From Miniimonas arenae (GTDB lineage: Bacteria; Actinomycetota; Actinomycetes; Actinomycetales; Beutenbergiaceae): a stretch of DNA of 39,739 bases. A program made the position numbers and the translations under genes. Positions within the stretch are counted from its first letter, which is position 1; every line of letters starts with the position of its first letter. Location of the stretch: assembly GCF_006351005.1 (NCBI RefSeq), contig NZ_VENP01000029.1:1-39739 (forward strand). The letters run 5' to 3'. The notes under the pieces were generated by a model that did no database searches, was not told the origin of the DNA, and was given only the letters and a program-made list of their open reading frames with translations. This document shows, piece after piece, positions 32,816 to 39,606 of the stretch.

Positions 32816-32837
32816 CATGTGTACGCTCGTACACATG
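32816..32837. promoter_or_regulatory. Perfect palindromic operator candidate over promoter and start codon
   Basis: CATGTGTACG (32816-32825) and its exact complement (32828-32837) are separated by CT. The palindrome contains the -10 box TACGCT (32822-32827) and the ATG (32835-32837) of the acetyltransferase gene. A bound dimeric repressor would block both transcription and start. A regulator gene is not adjacent. Confidence 0.65.
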
Positions 32838-33475
32838 ACGACGCGCGACTACTTCGCCGGAGACCCGCGCACGAACCGGGAGCGGATGCTCGCCGGTGAC
32901 CTCTACGTCGCGGACGACCCCGAGAGTGAGCGGATCGCGCGCCGGGCCACGGTGCTGGTCGACGCCTACCAGCGCGCCGTGGTCGCCGCCGAGGACGCCG
33001 GTGCGCGCGAGATCCTCGCGGACCTGCTCGGCTCGGTCGGCGAGGCGTCTTCATCAAGCCGCCGCTCGCCGTCGACTACGGGGAGAACATCCACGTCGGC
33101 GCGCGCACCTACGTGAACTCGGGGCTGACGGCGCTCGACGTCGCGCCGATCACCATCGGCGCGGACTGCCTGCTCGGCCCGAACGTCCAGCTGCTCACGC
33201 CCACCCACCCGATCGACCCGCGGCCGCGCCGCGACAAGCTCGAGGCCGCCCGGCCGATCACGCTCGGCGACAACGTCTGGCTCGGCGGCGGCGTGATCGT
33301 CTGCCCGGGGGTGCGGATCGGCGACAACACCGTGGTCGGCGCGGGGTCGGTGGTGACGCGCGACCTGCCCGCGAACGTGGTGGCCGTCGGCAACCCGGCG
33401 CGCGTGATCCGCACGATCACCGAGGCGGACGAGCACGACGAGCGCGACGAGGCCGCGGCGGCCGACGGAGCCTGA
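32835..33475 (+). pseudogene. Maltose/galactoside O-acetyltransferase, frameshifted
   Basis: Frame one from ATG 32835 reads MTTRDYFAGDPRTNRERMLAGDLY, the Maa/LacA/NodL N-terminal domain, to about 33044. From 33047 another frame continues with VFIKPPLAVDYGENIHVG, the hexapeptide beta-helix (ITIGADCLLGPNVQL, catalytic His in TPTHPIDP), and GGGVIVCPGVRIGDNTVVGAGSVVTRDLP to TGA 33475. One base is missing between GAG (33042-33044) and GTC (33047-33049). Restoring it gives 213 aa, a full-length enzyme that would use acetyl-CoA to acetylate a sugar. So the gene is inactivated by a 1-nt deletion, or the base was lost in sequencing. The start is leaderless (TACGCT 7 nt upstream) and buried in a palindrome. 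Confidence 0.85.
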
Positions 33476-33551
33476 CGCTCGCCGAATTCCGAGCCCGAAC
33501 CCAGAGCCCGAACCCCGCCCACGGCGTTGCGCGTCGTGCCACGCTGGCGGG

Positions 33552-34991
33552 ATGCCGCCCGTGTCGACGCTGCCCCGGTCCGCTCCCGAGACCCAGGGCG
33601 TCGACTCCGGCGGGCTCGCGGACCTGGTGCAGGCGCTCGCGGACCTGCCCGAGCTGCACTCGCTCATGGTGCTGCGGCACGGTCACGTCGTCGCCGAGGC
33701 GTGGGCGCACCCGTACGGCCCGGACATGCCGCACGAGCTGTTCTCGCTGTCGAAGTCGTTCACGTCCACCGCCGTGGGACTCGCCGCGGGCGAGGGGCTG
33801 CTCGACGTCGACGACCTGCTCCTCGACCACCTCGGCGACCGAGCTCCCGCGAATCTCGATCCGCGCTGGCACCGACTGCGGCTGCGGCATCTGCTCACCA
33901 TGACGACGGGGCACGACGGCGACCCGTCCGGCGCAGTCTTCGGCGAGCGGGACTGGGTGGCCGCCTTCCTCGCGCAGCCGCTCACGCACGAGCCGGGCAC
34001 ACACTTCGTCTACAACACGGCGGCGACGTACGTGCTTTCCGCCGTCGTGCAGCGCGTGACCGGTCAGCGACTGCTGGACTACCTCACGCCCCGGCTGCTC
34101 GATCCGCTCGGGATCGGGGGTGCGACCTGGGAGCAGTGCCCGATGGGGGTCGACACGGGTGGGTTCGGGCTGTCGCTGCGCACGGCCGACGTGGCCGCGT
34201 TCGGCCAGCTCCTGCTGCAGGACGGCGTCTGGGACGGGACCCGACTGCTGCCCGAAGGCTGGGTCGCCGAGGCCACCCGCGCGCAGGTGTCCAACGGCGA
34301 TCCCGTGGTGGGCGGGGACTGGTGGCAGGGCTACGGCTACCAGTTCTGGCGCTGCCGGCACGGCGGCTACCGGGGCGACGGCGCCTTCGGCCAGCTCTGC
34401 GTGGTGCTGCCGGACCAGGACGTCGTCGTGGCGGCGACCTCCGCCGTCGCCGAGATGCAGCCACCCCTGGACGCGATCTGGACGCACCTTCTCCCCGCCC
34501 TGCACGACGGCGAGCTCCCGGACGATCCGCCGGGTCGCGCCCGCCTGGCGCACCTCGTCGCCGGGCTCCGCCTCGACCCGCCGGCGGGTGAGGCGTCGTC
34601 GCCGGCGGCCGAGCGGCTCGCGGGCCGGGTGCTGGTGCCCGACAACGCGAGGTGGGCGGTGCGGTCCGTGACCCTCGAGCCCGGCGCCGACCACGACGTC
34701 CTCACGATGGAGACGGAGCGGTTCGGCACGCTCACCGTGACCGCCGGGCACGGCGAGCCGCACGAGCACCTGCTCGCGATCCGGCACGGCCGGCCGGAGC
34801 GGGTGCTGGTCTCGGCCGCGTGGACCGACCCCACCACGTACGTCGTGACCGCACGGTTCGTGGAGTCGCCGTTCGTCGGCACGGTGACGGCCCGGGTGCT
34901 CAAGGACCGGGTCGATCTCGAGTCGCGGGTGAACGTCGGGTTCGACGAGTCGGACCGGCTCTCGACGGCGGTCGCACGACTCGACGGCTGA
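33552..34991 (+). CDS. Serine hydrolase of the beta-lactamase/NylB-like family
   Basis: 479 aa. SLSK (Ser65 and Lys68) is the SxxK nucleophile motif and Tyr154 in FVYNTAATYVLS the catalytic tyrosine. GYGYQFWRCRHGGYRGDGAFGQ matches the third motif region of class C-like serine hydrolases and 6-aminohexanoate-dimer hydrolases. Residues about 370-479 form an additional beta-rich C-terminal domain. There is no signal peptide, so a cytoplasmic esterase or amidase is more likely than a beta-lactamase. A CACGCT box 6 nt before ATG 33552 nearly fits the leaderless pattern. It is intact although both neighbours carry frameshifts. Confidence 0.88.
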   Translation: MPPVSTLPRSAPETQGVDSGGLADLVQALADLPELHSLMVLRHGHVVAEAWAHPYGPDMPHELFSLSKSFTSTAVGLAAGEGLLDVDDLLLDHLGDRAPANLDPRWHRLRLRHLLTMTTGHDGDPSGAVFGERDWVAAFLAQPLTHEPGTHFVYNTAATYVLSAVVQRVTGQRLLDYLTPRLLDPLGIGGATWEQCPMGVDTGGFGLSLRTADVAAFGQLLLQDGVWDGTRLLPEGWVAEATRAQVSNGDPVVGGDWWQGYGYQFWRCRHGGYRGDGAFGQLCVVLPDQDVVVAATSAVAEMQPPLDAIWTHLLPALHDGELPDDPPGRARLAHLVAGLRLDPPAGEASSPAAERLAGRVLVPDNARWAVRSVTLEPGADHDVLTMETERFGTLTVTAGHGEPHEHLLAIRHGRPERVLVSAAWTDPTTYVVTARFVESPFVGTVTARVLKDRVDLESRVNVGFDESDRLSTAVARLDG

Positions 34992-34994
34992 CGC

Positions 34995-35008
34995 GGTCAG
35001 CGGTCAGC
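34995..35008. repeat. 7-bp tandem duplication over the MFS gene stop codon
   Basis: GGTCAGC at 34995-35001 and 35002-35008. The TGA of the minus-strand transporter gene (35004-35006) lies in the second copy. Confidence 0.75.
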
Positions 35009-36624
35009 GGCCAGGGTCGGGGCCCAGGTTCGGGATCTCGCCGGGCCGGTAGCGCGGGAGCCGACTGGCGGGCGCGAGCGCCACGGCGCTGAGCGCCGCC
35101 AGCGCGAGCAGGCCGGTGCGCAGTGTGCGCAGCCGGGCGTCGGCGTTGAGCTCGACGGCGGCGTCGACCTGCTCGGGAGTCGCGTCGGTCTGCGAGAGCA
35201 CCTCGCGCAGGCGGTCGTTGCTCACGAAGTTGACGGAGTCGAGGTCGACCTGCGCGACGAGGGACGGTGGGAGGTCGGTGTTCTCGAGGATCGCGCGCCC
35301 GACGGTCAGGCCCAGCACGGTCACGAGCATCGCCCCGGCCACCGCGGTCCCGACGGCGGAGGCGAGGTTCTGCGTCGTGCCGCGGATCGAGCCGACGTCG
35401 CCCGCCAGGTGCTTGGGCACAGCCGTGACGAGGACGTTGAACACGAGCGTGACGAGGGCTCCCTGCCCGACGCCGAACACGATCAGTCCCAGGATCGTCG
35501 GCAGCGTCTCCCAGTTGTTCGTGACGACGAACGAGAGCCAGACGAGCGCGACGGTCGTGAGGGCGAACGAGAACACCCCGATCGCGCGCGGTGCGAACCG
35601 GGGGTAGAAGCGCACGATGAGCGTCGCCGTCACGAATACCGTGAGGTTGAACGGCATCATCGCGAGGGAGGTGTCGAACGGGGTGCGACCCTGCACGATC
35701 TGGATGTAGAGCGGCACCGTGAAGTTGAGCGCAGCCTCCATCGAGACGATGACGAACATCGCGTACACCGCCGCGCGCTCCTGCGGCGATGCGAGCACGG
35801 CGAGGTTGACCAGCGGGTCACGGCCCGCCGCCGTCCGCGCCCGGGTCCAGACGAAGAAGCCCTGCCCGAGCACGATGCCCACGACGACGAGGACCGGCGC
35901 GGGGGAGACCCCGCCCACGCTGAACGGCGCGGCCGGCGTGGCGAGCACGACGCCCCAGGCGTTGAGGTTGTTGAACCCGAGGGTGAGCAGGACGACGGCT
36001 GAGCCGACGAGCAGCGCCCCGACGCCCTTCGATGCGGACCGCGGCGTCACCGCGGTCGGACCGCAGGCGGAGGCTGAGGACGAGCACCACGGCCGCGATC
36101 GCCACGACGATCCCGAACACCGGACGCCAGCCCACCAGCGTGCCGAGCGCGCCGCCCACGAAGAACGCCGTGACCCCGGAGATGGCACGGGCGGAGCCGA
36201 GCGAGCCGACCGTGGTCGTTTGCTGCGCGCCCTGGTAGTTCTCGGCGATGAGCGCCACGAGCGAGGGCACGATGATCGCGGCGGACGCTCCGGCCAGTGC
36301 CTGCGCCCCGATGATCCAGGTCACCGACTGGGCGCTCATCATGATGACGCCCGAGACGCCGAAGAGCGCGATGACCAGCCGGAACGCCCTCGTCCACCCC
36401 ACCCGCCGACCGACCTTGGCGCCGAGCATCACGAGCGCGGCGACGGCGAGCCCGTACATCACGATCGCCGTGCTCACCTGGGTGGGCGGCACGCCGAAGT
36501 CGTCGACGATCCCGCCGATCGACACCGGGAGCGCGGAGACGTTGAACGACATGAGGACCTGGGCGAGGAACAGCGCGGCCATCGGCACCCACGAGGCGGG
36601 GGTCTGTGGTGTGCAGGTCGGCAT
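35004..36624 (-). pseudogene. MFS transporter, frameshifted
   Basis: The N-terminal part (36624 to about 36045) reads six to seven membrane helices with MSFNVSALPVSIGGIVDDF, YGLAVAALVMLGAKVGRRVGW (motif A) and VGWRPVFGIVVAIAAVVLVLSLRLRSD. The frame then leaves the membrane pattern. The next frame takes over at 36038 with SASKGVGALLVGSAVVLLTLGFNN and runs through the remaining helices to the stop at 35004. One extra base lies around 36038-36045 (GCGG run); removing it gives about 539 aa with 14 helices, like DHA2-type exporters. The long periplasmic loop before the last helix (DLPPSLVAQVDLDSVNFVSNDRL) also fits that group. Either a decayed gene or a sequencing error. No Shine-Dalgarno site is seen before ATG 36624. 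Confidence 0.82.
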
Positions 36625-36676
36625 CTATCGGGGGATGGGGGTACTGCGGTGGAACGTCCTCACCGCGGGGCGGTCC

Positions 36677-37288
36677 TCAGCTCGTGGCGTCCTGCAACGA
36701 CGGCTCGGCCTCGGGGGCCGGCTCGTGACGCAACAGCGCTCGGGAGACCGACGAACTGCCCACGCCGAGCACCTTGGCGATGTGGGAGACGCTGGCGCCA
36801 TCAGCGCGCATGCGCAGCGCCTCGGCGGTGCGCTCGGGCGTCATCACCGACGGGCGCCCACCGACCCTGCCCTGGGACCTGGCGTGCGCTAGACCGCGGC
36901 GGGTGTTCTCTCGGATCGTGGCTACCCGGAGCTGCGCGAGCACGGCCATGATCCCCACGATGGCCTCACCCATCGGCGTCGAGGTGTCGACGTCGAGGAA
37001 CGGTTCGGTCAGGCTCCGCAGGCGGATGCCGCGACGGCCTAGATCGCGGATCAGCTCGATAGCCATCTGCTCGGTGCCGGCCACCCGATCCAGGGCACGG
37101 ATCACGAGCGTGTCACCGGCGCGCAGGTAGTCCAGGCACGCACCCCACTGCGGGCGCTCCGCGATCCGGCTCGACTCCCCGTGGTCGACGAACACCCGCG
37201 CGGCGCCGGCTGCGCGCAGCTCGGCCTCCTGGGCCTGGGGGTTCTGCTCCCGGGTGCTCACCCGGGCGTACCCGACGACGTTGCTCAC
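36677..37288 (-). CDS. Serine recombinase (resolvase/invertase type)
   Basis: 203 aa. GYARVSTREQNP holds the nucleophile Ser11. RIAERPQW, GDTLVIRALDRVAG and IMAVLAQLRVATIRENTRRGLAHAR are the catalytic-domain and long E-helix motifs. The C-terminus is a Hin-like HTH (ASVSHIAKVLGVGSSSVSRALLRH). This is the small resolvase/invertase class of Tn3-like elements. GTG 37288 has AGGAGGAG 6 nt upstream, an excellent ribosome-binding site. An in-frame ATG at 37318 that overlaps the Fic stop (ATGA) would add ten residues and cannot be excluded. Third gene after the antitoxin and Fic genes. No crossover site could be identified. Confidence 0.9.
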   Translation of the reverse strand: MSNVVGYARVSTREQNPQAQEAELRAAGAARVFVDHGESSRIAERPQWGACLDYLRAGDTLVIRALDRVAGTEQMAIELIRDLGRRGIRLRSLTEPFLDVDTSTPMGEAIVGIMAVLAQLRVATIRENTRRGLAHARSQGRVGGRPSVMTPERTAEALRMRADGASVSHIAKVLGVGSSSVSRALLRHEPAPEAEPSLQDATS

Positions 37289-37314
37289 GGCACGCTCCTC
37301 CTGCTCGGTGGTGG

Positions 37315-38145
37315 TCATCTCCCGACCTCGGGGCCGCTGCGGCCTCGGCCGCCTCGGGCGCGGCTCGTCGACGTCGACGAGGTGCCTGGGCTGCGGGTGG
37401 TCGGTGGGTTCGGGAAGCTCGCCGCGTGCACGCTCGACGTCGGCGCGACCGGGCCTCGCTCGGGGTGAGGACCGGACCCGGGTCCCGGCGGCGGCGCCGC
37501 GGTGATCGCCCGATCCAGCACCGCGACCAACCGGCGGTTGCTGCCGGTGTCCTGACCTTCGAACCGTGCCGCGACGAACTCCGCGCGCAGCGGGTTGCCG
37601 ACCTTGAATGCCTCGGTGTCCAGCCGGTAGCCGGCCTGGGTCGCGAGCTGGGAGAAGAACGCGAACTGCGTACGGGTGTTGCCCTCGCGGAAGGAGTGCA
37701 CCACGTTCAGCTCGCCCCACCGCTCGCCCAGCTCGGCCACGAACGCGCCGCGCTCCATCCCGCGCAAGTAGTTCGCCCCGGCGATCTTCGCGTACTGCTC
37801 CTCGGCCGCCTGCGTCAGCGCAGGGCCGGCCGGGTAGTAGGCGTGGCCCTCCTTGAACATCGGGCCGCTCGGAGCGGTGCGCTCCTCCCCCGCCCACTCG
37901 TAGACGTCCTGGAACACGTGCCGGTGGATCGCCTTCATGTGGTCGTAGTCGAACCGACCCGGGATCGGGTGCGATCGCAGCTCGATCAGCCGCAGTCGGG
38001 TCCGGTGCTCCTCACGCGCGGTGAGCCTGGCCTGGTCGGTCTCGCCGTAGGGCTGGCCCGGTCCGGTGAACTTGTTCCGCAACACAGACGTGCCCGGGAT
38101 GAAGTAGTCATCCCAGGCACGTTGCGGTGGCTGCTGACGCGCCAT
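37315..38145 (-). CDS. Fic-domain protein (toxin of a VbhT/VbhA-like pair)
   Basis: 276 aa. The Fic core spans about 15-210. The active-site motif at 150-161 is HSFREGNTRTQF, with catalytic His150 and the anion-hole and metal residues Glu154 to Arg158. The final Arg of the consensus HxFx(D/E)GNxRxxR is replaced by Phe161. The flap region (PMFKEGHAYYP) precedes it. Fic enzymes normally transfer AMP to a target protein hydroxyl. Residues about 218-276 are a Pro/Ser/Gly/Arg-rich tail. The gene begins 13 nt after the antitoxin stop with no clear ribosome-binding site, so coupled translation is likely, and its stop overlaps the possible ATG of the recombinase gene. Confidence 0.9.
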   Translation of the reverse strand: MARQQPPQRAWDDYFIPGTSVLRNKFTGPGQPYGETDQARLTAREEHRTRLRLIELRSHPIPGRFDYDHMKAIHRHVFQDVYEWAGEERTAPSGPMFKEGHAYYPAGPALTQAAEEQYAKIAGANYLRGMERGAFVAELGERWGELNVVHSFREGNTRTQFAFFSQLATQAGYRLDTEAFKVGNPLRAEFVAARFEGQDTGSNRRLVAVLDRAITAAPPPGPGSGPHPERGPVAPTSSVHAASFPNPPTTRSPGTSSTSTSRARGGRGRSGPEVGR

Positions 38146-38158
38146 CGAGCGACGCCGA

Positions 38159-38362
38159 TCAGCGGCCGAGAATGTGCCAGTCTCCCAGCTCGCCGGCCTC
38201 CTCGATCGAGATCTCGCCTCGAGCGAATCGGGCGGCGATCTCGTTCAGCACCGGGTCGGTGACCTCGTGGCCGGCGGCGCCCAGAGCTGCGTCTGCGAAC
38301 GCCAGGCGGTCGGCCGCCTCGGCCTCGGTGTAGCGCGTGGTCTTGGTGCCCGTGGTGGCCAT
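38159..38362 (-). CDS. VbhA-like Fic antitoxin, divergent inhibitory motif
   Basis: 67 aa. Position directly upstream of fic and the helical layout RLAFADAALGAAGHEVTDPVLNEIAARFARGEISIEEA match the VbhA antitoxin family, whose inhibitory helix carries (S/T)xxxE(G/N). Aligning the shared Gly (residue 30) places Ala29 where the inhibitory Glu should be, and Ala instead of Ser/Thr four residues before. The normal Glu binds the second Arg of the Fic motif and blocks ATP; that Arg is also absent here. Inhibition, if any, must work differently. A GAGAGGGG stretch precedes ATG 38362. Confidence 0.8.
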   Translation of the reverse strand: MATTGTKTTRYTEAEAADRLAFADAALGAAGHEVTDPVLNEIAARFARGEISIEEAGELGDWHILGR

Positions 38363-38389
38363 CGGACCGCCCCTCTCGTCGACGCTCTC

Positions 38390-38435
38390 ATTCTACCAGT
38401 CAAGCGCCCAAAATCGGAGTTTCGGGCCAAGCGCC
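38390..38435. promoter_or_regulatory. Divergent promoter region between antitoxin-fic and AbiJ-like genes
   Basis: On the minus strand TAGAAT (38390-38395) is a good -10 box, 28 nt before the antitoxin ATG. A direct repeat, TCAAGCGCC (38400-38408) and CCAAGCGCC (38427-38435), lies upstream of it. TATAGA follows at 38437-38442 on the plus strand. The repeats could bind the antitoxin-Fic complex; this is a guess. Confidence 0.4.
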
Positions 38436-38514
38436 GTATAGAAGGGCCGGACAGAGGTGCCGTCCTCCATCATGTGGGGAATCCGAACCATCACGCAGAC
38501 AGGAAGCACACCGA

Positions 38515-39456
38515 ATGGTCTTGTTCTCAGAACGTCACGGCCACCAGCCCGCCCGGGCTGCGATGCGACTAGAACAGCTAGACGACGTCCTGCGGGTGAA
38601 GACGTGGGACGTGCTGCACATCGTGCTCGACACCATGCTCGGTCCGCATGCCGACGAACGCCTCGGCACGGTCGCCCTCGCGAGCCAGCCGCAACCCCTG
38701 CGGCGGCGGCGAGCCTCGCGCGCTCTCATTGCAGTCCTCCGACACGTCTTCGGCACCCCTCTCGACGTAGCCCGTCAGACCCACACCACCGCCGCGGTTC
38801 ACCAAGTCCGCGGACTGGTGCTCGGCAGCACCGGCGAGCATCCATGGTGGGCGGTGCTGGACTGCATAGAAGTCCTGCTGACGGAGCTCGGTCGCGCCGC
38901 CGATGACAGTGAGGGCGATCATGACAGTGAGGAGAAGACATTCATCACCGCTCAGCTGAACACCGTGATGGAGACCTACGGCGGCGGCTATCGAATCATC
39001 GACGGCAAGGTTGTGCCGATGACCTCAGCCAGCGAGGTCTCCGCCGTTGAGGAGGCACTGAGCGACTCCGCCCAGATCGAGCGCGTGCGCGACCAGCTCG
39101 AATCAATGTTGTCGGCGCTCAGCGCCCGACCGCAGGACAACTACCTCAGGAGCGCTCAGGAAGCGCTCGACGCCGTCGAGGCGCTCGTGCGTCACCTGAC
39201 GGGCAAGAACACTCTCTCCGTCGGCCTGCGGGCACTCAGGAACAGGGACGGCGACCCCTTCCACCAGACGATCTACTCCGCCTGGGAGAAGCTCTACGGC
39301 TACCGGGGCGACGAGTTGCAACACGCCAAGGGTGCGCACGTCGACCTGGCTACCGCCCGCTATCTGGTCGTGCAGGCCTGCGCGTTCTGCTCACTGCTGC
39401 TGGCCCAGACGCCCTCCAACTCCGGCAGGGCAGCAGACGCACGCGCAGGTGTCTGA
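38515..39456 (+). CDS. AbiJ-like abortive infection protein with HEPN domain
   Basis: 313 aa. The N-terminus VLFSERHG...MRLEQLDDVLRVKTWDVL resembles the AbiJ-NTD4 domain (FSER start, LR..LW pattern). The C-terminal 100 residues (NYLRSAQEALDAVEALVRHLTGK, LGYRGDELQHAKG-type end) look like a HEPN RNase domain, with Arg264 and His270 forming an RX5H motif. Such proteins are abortive-infection effectors. Codon use is visibly less GC-rich than in the rest of the window, a sign of recent transfer. AGGAAG lies 8 nt before ATG 38515. It sits between the Fic module and a transposon end, as expected for a defence island. Confidence 0.75.
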   Translation: MVLFSERHGHQPARAAMRLEQLDDVLRVKTWDVLHIVLDTMLGPHADERLGTVALASQPQPLRRRRASRALIAVLRHVFGTPLDVARQTHTTAAVHQVRGLVLGSTGEHPWWAVLDCIEVLLTELGRAADDSEGDHDSEEKTFITAQLNTVMETYGGGYRIIDGKVVPMTSASEVSAVEEALSDSAQIERVRDQLESMLSALSARPQDNYLRSAQEALDAVEALVRHLTGKNTLSVGLRALRNRDGDPFHQTIYSAWEKLYGYRGDELQHAKGAHVDLATARYLVVQACAFCSLLLAQTPSNSGRAADARAGV

Positions 39457-39500
39457 GACATGACCGGCCCCGACTCCTCCCGGAAACGGTCAGAGCCGAC

Positions 39501-39545
39501 TTTCGGGTGTCAGTGGTTTCGGCACTAGGTTTCGGGCGGCAATGA
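39501..39545 (+). mobile_element. Probable left end of a Tn402/Tn552-type transposon
   Basis: TGTCA at 39508 is the terminal sequence of this transposon group. Three TTTCGG hexamers lie at 39501-39506, 39517-39522 and 39530-39535, like repeated transposase-binding sites. TGACA at 39542-39546 is the inverse of the terminal bases. The ATPase gene to the right is transcribed toward this end. The other end is outside the window. Confidence 0.45.
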
Positions 39546-39606
39546 CATGGCGTGTCGAGGCGGCCGTCTGTGACTGTTGGCGGTAGTTGACGCGATTCAG
39601 GTGGGG

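Noticed and set aside
33042-33049. Programmed ribosomal frameshift in the acetyltransferase gene
   Set aside because: No slippery heptamer or downstream structure is evident, and Maa-type enzymes are not known to use frameshifting.
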